Shown one piece after another: positions 17,935 through 25,845 of a DNA stretch of 64,000 nucleotides. A program made the translations under genes and the position numbers. Below the pieces are notes generated by a model, which saw only the letters and a list, made by a program, of their open reading frames with translations, was not told the DNA's origin and searched no databases. The DNA comes from Stenotrophomonas maltophilia (GTDB lineage: Bacteria; Pseudomonadota; Gammaproteobacteria; Xanthomonadales; Xanthomonadaceae), in NCBI RefSeq assembly GCF_006970445.1, contig NZ_CP033877.1, positions 3,170,750 to 3,234,749 on the forward strand, written 5' to 3'. Within the stretch, counting starts at the first letter, position 1, and the number at the start of each line of letters is the position of its first letter.

Positions 17935-20037
17935 GTGACCCGTACTCCCAAGATCGTGCTGCTGACCCTGGCCGTTTCGGCCGCGCTGGTCGGCTGCGGC
18001 AAGACTGAAACCCCGGCCAAGGATGCCGCCGCCTCCGCCCCGGCCACCGCCGAAGCCACCCACTACACCCTGGACGACAGCAAGCTGCCGGCCTACAACG
18101 CCTTCCAGCCGAGCGACCTGGACACCACCAAGGACGCCTGCACCGCCTTCGGCGACTACGTCAACAGCAAGTGGCTGGCCGCCAACGAAATCCCGGGCGA
18201 CCGCACCAGCTGGGGCGCGTTCACCATCCTCGACGAGCGCTCGGTGGCCGTGCAGCACCAGCTGGCCGAACAGGTCGCGCAGGTCAAGAATCCGAACCAC
18301 ATCGAAAAGATCGTCGGCGACCTGTGGGCCACCGGCATGGACGAGGCAAAGATCAATGCCCAGGGCATCGAGCCGCTGAAGGCCGACCTGGCTGCGATCG
18401 ACGGCCTGCAGGACAAGGCGGCCATCGCCAACTACCTGCGCACCAGCGCCGCCAAGGGTGACAACATCCTGTTCGGCTTCGGCGCCGAAGCGGACTTCAA
18501 GAACTCCGCCATGAACATGGCCTACGCCAGCCAGGGCGGCCTGGGCCTGCCGGACACCACCTACTACACCGATGCCAAGAACGCCGACAAGCTGAAGGCC
18601 TACCAGGCGCACGTCGCCAAGGTGCTGGAGCTGTCCGGCGTGGCCGCGGCCGATGCGGCCAAGCAGGCCGAGGACGTGGTCAAGTTCGAAACCCGCCTGG
18701 CCAAGGCCTCCAAGTCGCGCGTCGAGCTGTCGCGCAACGTCGAGCTGTACTACAACCCGGTCACCCTGGCCGACGCCGACAAGCTGACCCCGAACTTCAG
18801 CTGGACCGAGTTCTTCAAGTCGCAGGGCGTGGCCGCGCCGGAGAAGTTCTCGCTGGCCATGCCGGCCTTCCATGAGGAAGTGAGCAAGTCGCTGGCCGAC
18901 ACCGATCCGTCGGTGTGGCGCGCCTACCTGCGCTTCCACACCGTGGACAGCGCCTCGCCGTACCTGGCCGATGCCTTCGTGCAGGAGAACTACGAGTTCT
19001 ACGGCAAGACCCTCAACGGCCAGAAGGAACAGAAGCCGCGTTGGAAGCGCGTGCTGGGCACCATCGAGAATGATGCCGGTGAAGCCTTCGGCCAGCTGTA
19101 CGTGAAGGTTGCCTTCTCGCCGGAAGCCAAGGCGAAGATGGAAGAACTGGTGAAGAACCTCGCCGCCTCGCTGAAGGACCGTATCCAGGGCCTGAGCTGG
19201 ATGAGCGAAGAAACCAAGGCCAAGGCCATCGCCAAGTGGGAGACCTTCACCCCGAAGATCGGTTACCCGGACAAGTGGCGTGACTGGGCGGGCCTGCAGA
19301 CCCAGCGCGACAGCTTCCTGGGCAACGTGCGCGCGGCCAACGAGTTCAACTACAAGTTCAACCTGTCCAAGATCGGCAAGCCGGTGGACAAGACCGAGTG
19401 GGGCATGACCCCGCAGACCGTCAACGCCTACTACAACCCGCTGCAGAACGAGATCGTGTTCCCGGCCGCCATCCTGCAGCCGCCGTTCTTCGACCCGAAG
19501 GCCGACGACGCGCTGAACTACGGCGGCATCGGTGCGGTGATCGGCCATGAAATGACCCACGGCTACGACGACCAGGGCGCGCGCTTCGGGCCGACCGGCA
19601 ACATGGAAGACTGGTGGACCCCGGCTGACAAGAAGAACTTCGAAGGCCTCACCGGCAAGCTGGTCAAGCAGTTCGACCAGTACAAGGTCGACGGCCAGGC
19701 GGTGAACGGTCACCTGACCCTGGGCGAGAACATCGCCGACCTGGGTGGCCTGGCCACCGCCTACGACGCCCTGCAGAAGGCCACCGCCGGCAAGGAAGAT
19801 GCAAAGGTCGACGGCTTCACCCGCGACCAGCGCTTCTTCTTCAACTGGGCCACCGTGTGGCGCACCAAGTACACCCCGGAAAACGCCAAGGTCCGCCTGG
19901 CAACCGACCCGCACGCCCCGGCGCAGTTCCGCGCCATGGGTGCGCCGTCGAACCTGCCGACCTTCGCCGCCGCGTTCCAGTGCAAGGCCGGTTCGCCGAT
20001 GGCCCGCACCGGCGAGCAGCAGGTGGTGATCTGGTAA
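17935..20037 (+). CDS. M13 family zinc metallopeptidase, lipoprotein (PepO/neprilysin type)
   Basis: 700 residues from GTG at 17935, supported by GGAGG eight bases upstream and by the signal that follows: hydrophobic segment then ALVGC with lipid-acceptor Cys21, giving a lipoprotein of the periplasm or outer membrane. The M13 active site is complete: NAYYNPLQNEIVFPAAILQ region for substrate backbone binding, HEMTHGYDDQG with His538, Glu539, His542, and third zinc ligand Glu598 in GENIADLGGL. The terminal motif CKAGSPM...VVIW matches the family's Cys-x-Trp ending. It should cut small peptides outside the cytoplasm. It is followed by a terminator and then a second M13 gene. Confidence 0.95.
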   Translation: MTRTPKIVLLTLAVSAALVGCGKTETPAKDAAASAPATAEATHYTLDDSKLPAYNAFQPSDLDTTKDACTAFGDYVNSKWLAANEIPGDRTSWGAFTILDERSVAVQHQLAEQVAQVKNPNHIEKIVGDLWATGMDEAKINAQGIEPLKADLAAIDGLQDKAAIANYLRTSAAKGDNILFGFGAEADFKNSAMNMAYASQGGLGLPDTTYYTDAKNADKLKAYQAHVAKVLELSGVAAADAAKQAEDVVKFETRLAKASKSRVELSRNVELYYNPVTLADADKLTPNFSWTEFFKSQGVAAPEKFSLAMPAFHEEVSKSLADTDPSVWRAYLRFHTVDSASPYLADAFVQENYEFYGKTLNGQKEQKPRWKRVLGTIENDAGEAFGQLYVKVAFSPEAKAKMEELVKNLAASLKDRIQGLSWMSEETKAKAIAKWETFTPKIGYPDKWRDWAGLQTQRDSFLGNVRAANEFNYKFNLSKIGKPVDKTEWGMTPQTVNAYYNPLQNEIVFPAAILQPPFFDPKADDALNYGGIGAVIGHEMTHGYDDQGARFGPTGNMEDWWTPADKKNFEGLTGKLVKQFDQYKVDGQAVNGHLTLGENIADLGGLATAYDALQKATAGKEDAKVDGFTRDQRFFFNWATVWRTKYTPENAKVRLATDPHAPAQFRAMGAPSNLPTFAAAFQCKAGSPMARTGEQQVVIW

Positions 20038-20066
20038 GCCACGGCTGACGCTGCGGCAGACCTGCA

Positions 20067-20097
20067 AGGGCCCGGGAATTCCCGGGCCTTTGTTTTT
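20067..20097 (+). terminator. Intrinsic terminator
   Basis: Perfect 20-base palindrome GGCCCGGGAATTCCCGGGCC followed by TTTGTTTTTT, 30 bases after the peptidase stop. Confidence 0.9.
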
Positions 20098-20111
20098 TGC
20101 GGCGCCCGTCA

Positions 20112-20182
20112 TCCACGCATGGCGTGGACCTGCTGCGCCCTGGCTGGCCCACGCCGTTGGTAGATGCCGACCTTGGTCGGCG
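20112..20182. repeat. Two SMAG-type palindromes
   Basis: First, a hairpin TCCACGC-ATG-GCGTGGA (20112-20128). Second, a GTAG-headed hairpin GCCGACC-TT-GGTCGGC (20160-20182). Both are of the short GTAG-palindrome class (SMAG/REP) spread through S. maltophilia intergenic DNA. Confidence 0.75.
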
Positions 20183-20190
20183 CACGGCAT

Positions 20191-20296
20191 GGCGGATGCG
20201 CCGCGACGCGTGCATGCCGCGCCCATGCCACACACCCGGTAGCGCCGGGCCATGCCCGGCGGATGCGCCGCGATGCGTGCATGCCGCGCCCATGCG
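20191..20296. repeat. Imperfect 67-bp tandem duplication containing a SMAG hairpin
   Basis: A 39-base segment at 20191-20229 recurs at 20258-20296 with two differences. Between them is a GTAG-headed hairpin GCCGGGC-CAT-GCCCGGC (20239-20260). The right copy ends just before the candidate -10 of the next gene. Confidence 0.75.
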
Positions 20297-20304
20297 CGGC
20301 TTGC

Positions 20305-20310
20305 TATAGT
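20305..20310 (+). promoter_or_regulatory. Candidate -10 element
   Basis: TATAGT, 36 bases before the ATG at 20346. A -35 at 17 bases would fall inside the duplicated repeat and is a poor match. Confidence 0.35.
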
Positions 20311-20345
20311 GCGCGCGCCCTCAATCCATCACGGATTCGTTCCAC

Positions 20346-22355
20346 ATGCCCAATTTCCGTCCGCTTGCCATCGCCCTGGGCATCAGCCTGGCGACCCTGG
20401 TCCCGACCCACGATGCGTTTGCCGCCGCCAAGAAGAAGGCCGCACGCGCCCCGGCCGTCAGCGCCCAGTGCAGCGACTTCTACGACGTCACCAATGCAGG
20501 CTGGCTGAAGGCCAATCCGGTGCCGCAGACCGGCGCCACCACCGCGCTGGGCCAGCTGGTCGATCGCAGCCGCCAGCAGCAGCGCGAGCTGCTCGACGCT
20601 GCCATGAAATCGCCGCAGGGCAACGTGCAGAAGCTGCTGGGTGACTTCTGGGCCAGTGGCCTGGACGAAGCGGCCGTGGAAGCGGACGGTTCCAACCCAA
20701 TTGCCCCGCTGCTGACCCGCATCAATGCCATCAAGAAGGCCAAGGATGTGCCGGCATCGATCGCCGCGCTGCACCAGGTGGGCATCCCGGTCGCCTTCAA
20801 CTTCGGCCCGGACGTCGACCTGAAGGCGCTGGACCGCCACATCGGCTATTTCATGCAGGGCGGCATGGGCCTGCCGGATCCGGCGTTCTATACCCGCACC
20901 GACGCCGATACCGTGGCGCTGATGGGCCGCTACCGCAACTACGTCAAGCAGATCCTGGCACTGACCGGCACCCCAGCGGCCAAGCTGGATGCCGAGTCGC
21001 AGTCGGTGATCGCGCTGGAGACCGAGCTGGCGCGCAATGCGCAGTCGCTGGCCGGCATCAACAACCCGTTCAACAACTACGCGCCGATCTCCACCAAGGA
21101 GCTCAACAGCCGCTACCGCAATCTGCAGCTGGACGCGTTCCTGAAGGCACAGGGCGTGGACGACGACCTGGTCTCGCTGGCCGACCCGGGCCTGTTCAAG
21201 CAGCTCGATGGCATGGTCACCAAGCTCAAGCCGGACCAGTGGAAGGCCTACCTGCGCTGGCGCGTGGGCGATTCGATGGCACCGTACCTGTCCAAGGCCT
21301 ACCGCGACGCAGAGTTTGAATTCCGCGGCCGCGTGCTTCGTGGCGAAACCCTGCCGCCGCAGCGCTGGGAAGACGTGCTGGACGCGATCAACGTGGCCGC
21401 CGGCCCGATGGTCGGCCGCGAATACGCCGCCCGTTACCTGTCGGCCGAAGACCGTCGCCAGGCCGCGTGGATCGTCGACAAGCTGCGCGAAGTGCAGATC
21501 GAGGCGGTCAAGAACAACAGCTGGATGAGCGCCGAAGCCAAGACCGAAGCGCAGGCCAAGCTGGCCGCGCTGAAGATCGAAATCGGCACCCCGCTGCGTG
21601 ACCTCGACTACAGCGTGCAGCCGATGGGCCGCGGCTCGTTCGGCGGCAACATGCTGATCGCCTCGACCTGGCGTCACCGCGAGGAAATGAAGCGCATCGG
21701 CAAGGGCAATGCCGACCGCCGCTGGGACGTGCTGCCGCAGCAGCCGTCGCTGGCCTACGACCTGGCGCAGAACCGCCTGATCGTCACCGCCGCGATCCTG
21801 CAGGGCCCGGTGTTCAACGCCAAGGCCGACGCCGCCGACAAGTTCGGCAGCTTCGGTGGCCTGGTCGGCCATGAGCTGACCCGTGCGATCGATGCCAAGG
21901 GTGCGCTGGTCGACGCCAAGGGCGAGCTGCGCAGCTGGTGGACCCCGGCCGACAAGACCGCCTGGACCCTGCTCGGCAACCGCGTGGCCGCGCAGTACGG
22001 CACTTACGACTTCCCGGGTGTGAAGGGTGCCAAGGTCAACGGCACGCTCACCCAGGAAGAGAACCTGGCCGACATCGCCGGCCTGGAACTGGCCTGGGCG
22101 GCTTATGTCGCACAGGAGCCGAAGGCCAAGCAGGCACAGCAGCAGGGCTTCTTCCGCGCCTGGTCGACGCTGTGGGCACAGCAGCTGTCGCCGAACGAGG
22201 CCGTGCGCCGCCTGACCGCCGACATCCGCGCGCCGGGCCTGTGGCGCAGCAATGGCACGCTGGCGAATCTGCCAGCGTTCGGTGCCACCTTCAGCTGCAA
22301 GGCCGGCCAGCCGATGCAGCGCAGCGAAGCCGACCAGATCAAGGTCTGGCGCTGA
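20346..22355 (+). CDS. M13 family protein with degenerate active site (probable pseudo-peptidase)
   Basis: 669 residues with a signal peptide (MPNFRPLAIALGISLATLV, cleavage near DAFA-A); exported but not a lipoprotein. It aligns with M13 peptidases throughout, including the terminal CKAGQPM and KVW. However, the zinc motif reads HELTR (His509, Glu510, Arg513): the second zinc-binding His is Arg, codon CGT. The substrate-binding NAYYNP motif of its neighbour reads LAYDLA here, losing the Asn. ENLAD keeps Glu572. Known M13 enzymes need both His residues, so it is likely inactive or altered. The frame is intact, so it is not a simple pseudogene. It could act as a partner, chaperone or binding protein. 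Confidence 0.88.
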   Translation: MPNFRPLAIALGISLATLVPTHDAFAAAKKKAARAPAVSAQCSDFYDVTNAGWLKANPVPQTGATTALGQLVDRSRQQQRELLDAAMKSPQGNVQKLLGDFWASGLDEAAVEADGSNPIAPLLTRINAIKKAKDVPASIAALHQVGIPVAFNFGPDVDLKALDRHIGYFMQGGMGLPDPAFYTRTDADTVALMGRYRNYVKQILALTGTPAAKLDAESQSVIALETELARNAQSLAGINNPFNNYAPISTKELNSRYRNLQLDAFLKAQGVDDDLVSLADPGLFKQLDGMVTKLKPDQWKAYLRWRVGDSMAPYLSKAYRDAEFEFRGRVLRGETLPPQRWEDVLDAINVAAGPMVGREYAARYLSAEDRRQAAWIVDKLREVQIEAVKNNSWMSAEAKTEAQAKLAALKIEIGTPLRDLDYSVQPMGRGSFGGNMLIASTWRHREEMKRIGKGNADRRWDVLPQQPSLAYDLAQNRLIVTAAILQGPVFNAKADAADKFGSFGGLVGHELTRAIDAKGALVDAKGELRSWWTPADKTAWTLLGNRVAAQYGTYDFPGVKGAKVNGTLTQEENLADIAGLELAWAAYVAQEPKAKQAQQQGFFRAWSTLWAQQLSPNEAVRRLTADIRAPGLWRSNGTLANLPAFGATFSCKAGQPMQRSEADQIKVWR

Positions 22356-22378
22356 GCCATAGGCTGCGGTGGTAATGC

Positions 22379-22407
22379 AAAGGGCGCCTTCGGGCGCCCT
22401 TTTTTTT
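22379..22407 (+). terminator. Strong intrinsic terminator
   Basis: GGGCGCC-TTCG-GGCGCCC followed by eight T residues, about 25 bases after the stop. Confidence 0.95.
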
Positions 22408-22480
22408 GCGGGTGCAGCACGATCCGGGGTTAACACCGGGCGTGCTATCGCTGCGGCTTCGTCCGACGTGGAGCCCCGAC

Positions 22481-22975
22481 ATGGCACACAAGAACACGAT
22501 CTGTATCTGGTACGACAACGGCGCGCTCGAGGCCGCCACCTTCTATGCCAGCCTCCTGCCCGACAGCGCAGTAGCTGCCGTACATCACGCACCGGGTGAC
22601 TACCCCGACGGCAAGGAAGGCAACGTCCTGACGGTCGAATTCACCGTCTGCGGCATCCCCTGCGTCGGCCTCAATGGCGGCACCGCGTTCAAGCACAGCG
22701 AAGCCTTCTCCTTCCAGATCCAGACCGAGGACCAGGCCGAGACCGATCGCCTGTGGGATGCGATCGTGGGCAATGGCGGACAGGAAAGCCAATGCGGCTG
22801 GTGCAAGGACCGCTGGGGCATCTCCTGGCAGATCAGCCCACGCATGCTGATCGAAGCGGTGACCAGCCAGGACAAGGCCCTGGCCAAGCGTGCCTTCAAC
22901 GCGATGATGCCGATGAAGAAGATCGACATCGCCACCATCGAAGCGGCAATCAAAAAAGGGGACGGAGGGGATTAA
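22481..22975 (+). CDS. VOC family protein (PhnB / 3-demethylubiquinone-methyltransferase-like fold)
   Basis: 164 residues from ATG at 22481 (MAHKNTICIWYDNGALEAAT). Features of the PF06983 group are visible: YDNGALEAATFYASLLPDS, GLNGGTAFKHSEAFSFQI and CGWCKDRWGISWQI. Despite the old family name these are vicinal-oxygen-chelate-fold proteins whose substrates are mostly unknown. The last seven codons (KKGDGGD) and the stop lie inside the left arm of a perfect inverted repeat (22952-23040), so the natural C-terminus was replaced or extended when the repeat arose. The gene is otherwise full length for the family. Confidence 0.87.
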   Translation: MAHKNTICIWYDNGALEAATFYASLLPDSAVAAVHHAPGDYPDGKEGNVLTVEFTVCGIPCVGLNGGTAFKHSEAFSFQIQTEDQAETDRLWDAIVGNGGQESQCGWCKDRWGISWQISPRMLIEAVTSQDKALAKRAFNAMMPMKKIDIATIEAAIKKGDGGD

Positions 22976-23040
22976 GTCGTTTCTCCCCACCCCTGCGCTC
23001 AGATGCGAATTGCGACTTAATCCCCTCCGTCCCCTTTTTT
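22952..23040. repeat. Perfect 28-bp inverted repeat (REP-like), between VOC gene and oxidoreductase
   Basis: Arms at 22952-22979 and 23013-23040 are exact reverse complements, with a 33-base loop. The left arm starts AAAAAAGGGGACGGAGGGG. On the plus strand the right arm ends in TTTTTT, so it can also act as a terminator. The left arm encodes the end of the VOC protein and the right arm ends ten bases before the next ATG. The pattern resembles repeats mobilised by REP-associated transposases, but none is in this window. Confidence 0.9.
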
Positions 23041-23050
23041 CGAGGTGCTG

Positions 23051-24634
23051 ATGTCCTGGGATGCGATCATCATCGGTGGCGGCCACAACGGCCTGGTCTG
23101 TGCGGCCTATCTGGCGCGCGCGGGCAAGCAGGTACTGGTACTGGAACGCCGCGGTGTCCTTGGCGGTGCTGCGGTCACCGAGGAGTTCCACCCGGGCTTC
23201 CGCAACTCTGTGGCGTCCTACACGGTGTCATTGCTGCAGCCGAAGGTGATCGACGACCTGCAACTGCATGCGCATGGGCTGCGCATCGTCAATCGCCCGG
23301 CCAACAATTTCCTGCCGCTGGAGGATGATCGTTACCTGCTGTCGGCACCGGGCCGCACCCAGGCCGAGGTGGCGAAGTTCTCCGAGCGGGATGCGCAGCG
23401 GCTACCCGAATACGAAGCGCGCCTGGAGATCTTCGCCGACGTACTGCGCGCATGGGCCCTGCGCGCGCCACCGGATGCCGGCGTTGCCGGTGGTTGGCGC
23501 GCGTTGCCTGCGCTGTGGCAGATGGGCCGTCTTGGTCGTGAACTGGCGACGCTGGATGCCTCGCTTCGGCAGGAACTGCTGGACCTGTTCACGCTGTCGG
23601 CCGCCGAGTACCTGGACCGCTGGTTCGAGAGCACGCCGATCAAGGCGCTGTTCGGTTTCGATGGCATCGTCGGCAACTACGCAAGCCCGTATACACCTGG
23701 CAGTGCCTACGTACTGCTGCACCACGTGTTTGGCCAGTGCAATGGCGTGAAAGGTGCGTGGGGCCACGCGATCGGTGGCATGGGCGCGATCAGCCAGGCC
23801 ATCGCCAGCGCGGCGCGCGAGGCCGGGGCCGAGCTGCGCGTGGATGCCGGCGTGCAGCGCCTGCTGATCGAACAGGGGCGCGCAGTGGGCGTGGCGCTGG
23901 CCAACGGCGAGATCCTGCGCGCACGCGCGGTGGTCGCCAACGTCAATCCGAAACTGCTGTACGAACAATTGCTGGAACCGGCGCAGGTACCCAACGCAAC
24001 ACGCGAACGCATGGCGAACTGGCGCTGCGGTTCCGGCACGTTCCGGATCAACCTGGCACTGTCGCGGCTGCCGGATTTCCGCGCCCTTCCCGGCCCCGGC
24101 GATCACCTTAGTGCCGGCATCATCATGGCGCCCAGCCTGGACTACATGGACCGCGCCTGGCTGGATGCACGCCGCGACGGCTGGTCGCGCGAGCCGATTG
24201 TGGAAATGTTGATTCCCAGCACACTGGACGATTCCCTGGCCCCGCCCGGGCAGCACGTGGCCAGCCTGTTCTGCCAGCACGTGGCGCCGGTGCTGCCTGA
24301 TGGGCGTCACTGGGATGACCACCGCGAGACCGTGGCCGACCTGATGATTGCCACCGTCGAGCGGCATGCGCCTGGCTTCGCCGCCAGCGTGCTCGGCCGG
24401 CAGGTGTTGTCACCGCTGGATCTGGAGCGCACCTTCGGCCTGGTCGGCGGTGACATCTTCCACGGCGCACTGAGTGCCAACCAGTTGTTCTCTGCGCGGC
24501 CGATGGTCGGCCAGGCCGGCTACCGCGGTGCCCTGCCCGGCCTGTACCTGTGCGGTTCGGGCACCCATCCCGGTGGCGGCGTCACCGGTGCGCCCGGGCA
24601 CAATGCCGCGCAGGTGGTGTTGCAGGATCTGTGA
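23051..24634 (+). CDS. FAD-dependent oxidoreductase, phytoene-desaturase-like (COG1233)
   Basis: 527 residues from ATG at 23051 with GAGGTG just upstream. N-terminal dinucleotide-binding fold IIGGGHNGLVCAAYLARAG, then LERRGVLGGAAVTEEFHPGF, and a C-terminal FAD-contact block GLYLCGSGTHPGGGVTGAPG. This is the layout of carotenoid-desaturase-like amine oxidases such as PYROXD2. No carotenoid genes are near, so the substrate is unknown. It is probably a cytoplasmic, FAD-containing enzyme. The promoter must lie in or left of the inverted repeat, unless it is read from the VOC gene. Confidence 0.88.
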   Translation: MSWDAIIIGGGHNGLVCAAYLARAGKQVLVLERRGVLGGAAVTEEFHPGFRNSVASYTVSLLQPKVIDDLQLHAHGLRIVNRPANNFLPLEDDRYLLSAPGRTQAEVAKFSERDAQRLPEYEARLEIFADVLRAWALRAPPDAGVAGGWRALPALWQMGRLGRELATLDASLRQELLDLFTLSAAEYLDRWFESTPIKALFGFDGIVGNYASPYTPGSAYVLLHHVFGQCNGVKGAWGHAIGGMGAISQAIASAAREAGAELRVDAGVQRLLIEQGRAVGVALANGEILRARAVVANVNPKLLYEQLLEPAQVPNATRERMANWRCGSGTFRINLALSRLPDFRALPGPGDHLSAGIIMAPSLDYMDRAWLDARRDGWSREPIVEMLIPSTLDDSLAPPGQHVASLFCQHVAPVLPDGRHWDDHRETVADLMIATVERHAPGFAASVLGRQVLSPLDLERTFGLVGGDIFHGALSANQLFSARPMVGQAGYRGALPGLYLCGSGTHPGGGVTGAPGHNAAQVVLQDL

Positions 24635-24638
24635 AGGC

Positions 24639-24708
24639 GTGCCGACCAACGGTCGGCACCTGCAGCGTCAAATGATCCCATTCAAAGCGTGCCAACCAAG
24701 GTTGGCAC
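24639..24708. repeat. Two covarying SMAG-like hairpins
   Basis: GTGCCGACC-AAC-GGTCGGCAC (24639-24659) and GTGCCAACC-AA-GGTTGGCAC (24689-24708). They differ at one stem position on both arms so that pairing is kept. They fill the space between two convergent genes. Confidence 0.8.
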
Positions 24709-24738
24709 CTACCCGCGTGAAGCGTTGCGCATAGCGCC

Positions 24739-25413
24739 TCACTTCACGCTGCGCAGATGGTTAGGGCGCTTCGGTGGGCCCGGCGGGCGGCGCTTGTTGA
24801 ACGGCGATTGCCCGCGCCAGTAACGGATCAGCAACCAGCCAAACAGCATGCCGCCGAGGTGTGCGAAGTGGGCCACGCCCGGCTGCCAACCGGTCATGCC
24901 CAGCACCAGCTCGCCCACACCGAACAGGATCACGAAGGTCCGCGCCTTCATCGGAATCGGCGGGAACAGCAGCATCACCCGCTGGTTGGGGAACAGCATG
25001 CCGTAGGCCAGCAGCAGGCCGAACACGCCGCCGGAGGCGCCCAGTACCGTCGCCGGGTTCTCCAGCAGGGTCCCTACCAGCAGCTGGCAGACGCCGGCAC
25101 CGGCCACGCAGACCAGGTAGTACAGCAGGAAGCGCTTCTCGCCCCAGGTCTGCTCCAGCGGTGCGCCGAACATGAAAACGGCCAGCATGTTGAAGAACAG
25201 ATGCCCGAAGCTGCCATGCAGGAAGCCATAGGTCAGCAGCTGCCACGGCTGGAAGTTGCCACCCGGCGAGAACGCATCGAAGCCCTGCTGCAACGGTTGC
25301 AGCATGAACGGCTCGAAGGTCTGCATGCCGAGCAGGAACGGCTGCTGCAGCAGGAACAGGATCGCGTTGGCGATCAGCAGGGCCTTGGTGACGGTTGGCA
25401 GTCGCGGGAACAT
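24739..25413 (-). CDS. Rhomboid family intramembrane serine protease
   Basis: 224 residues with about six hydrophobic segments. The rhomboid signature is complete: HGSFGHLFFN before the active site (His71...Asn75), catalytic Ser127 in LGASGGVFG, and catalytic His185 in HFAHLGGM. These proteases cut single-span membrane proteins within the bilayer of the inner membrane. The C-terminus is a basic, Pro-rich tail (KRRPPGPPKRP). The gene is convergent with the oxidoreductase gene and lies in the same direction as the alkyltransferase-like and DMT genes, about 90 bases downstream of them. The substrate is unknown. Confidence 0.94.
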   Translation of the reverse strand: MFPRLPTVTKALLIANAILFLLQQPFLLGMQTFEPFMLQPLQQGFDAFSPGGNFQPWQLLTYGFLHGSFGHLFFNMLAVFMFGAPLEQTWGEKRFLLYYLVCVAGAGVCQLLVGTLLENPATVLGASGGVFGLLLAYGMLFPNQRVMLLFPPIPMKARTFVILFGVGELVLGMTGWQPGVAHFAHLGGMLFGWLLIRYWRGQSPFNKRRPPGPPKRPNHLRSVK

Positions 25414-25506
25414 GGGAGCACCGGCATGGAACGGCCTCCATCATAGCCGCAGCACCGTGTCTTGTTGGCGCCCCCCGGGTCCGGCCTGTTCAGTCGCCAG
25501 CGGTGC

Positions 25507-25845
25507 TCAGCCCGGGCCCCACACGGCAGCATCCAGCGCCGCCGCCGGATCGGTCGCCGGCATCCGCACCCGGCCGTTCTCCACCCGCACGCCCTCGGCA
25601 CGCAGCCGCTGGGACTGCTCGCGCCACCCAGCCGAACCTTCTTCCATGGCGATGCGTCCATCCGAGCGCAGCACGCGGTGCCACGGCAGGTCCGGGTCGT
25701 CGTTCTGGCCAAGGATGCGCGCGGTCAGGCGCGCACGCCCGGGCAAGCCCGCGCGCATCGCCACCTGCCCATAGCCCATCACCTGCCCCGCCGGGATCGC
25801 GCGGATCACCGCCAGGATGCGCGCACGCGCCTGCTCCGGCGTCAG
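25507..25845 (-). CDS. Alkyltransferase-like protein (ATL/MGMT family)
   Basis: 112 residues if started at CTG 25845, giving the family's usual beginning (TPEQARARILAVIRAIPAGQ). The region holds GYGQVAMRAGLPGRARLTAR and LPWHRVLRSDGRI: Trp55 stands where true O6-alkylguanine transferases have the reactive Cys (PCHRV), so it is an ATL protein. ATLs bind O6-alkylguanine and hand the lesion to nucleotide excision repair. No ATG, GTG or TTG lies near the expected start. The CTG forms a CTGA overlap with the stop of the upstream DMT gene, suggesting coupled initiation at CTG. The alternative is an ATG at 25935 deep within the DMT gene. Confidence 0.85.
   Translation of the reverse strand: MTPEQARARILAVIRAIPAGQVMGYGQVAMRAGLPGRARLTARILGQNDDPDLPWHRVLRSDGRIAMEEGSAGWREQSQRLRAEGVRVENGRVRMPATDPAAALDAAVWGPG

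Noticed and set aside
17911-20253. 780-codon frame antisense to the M13 peptidase
   Set aside because: Exact shadow of a gene with full active-site motifs; no signal, motif or ribosome site of its own.
20304-22592. 762-codon frame antisense to the second M13 gene
   Set aside because: Same shadow effect; it also runs through the terminator and repeat DNA.
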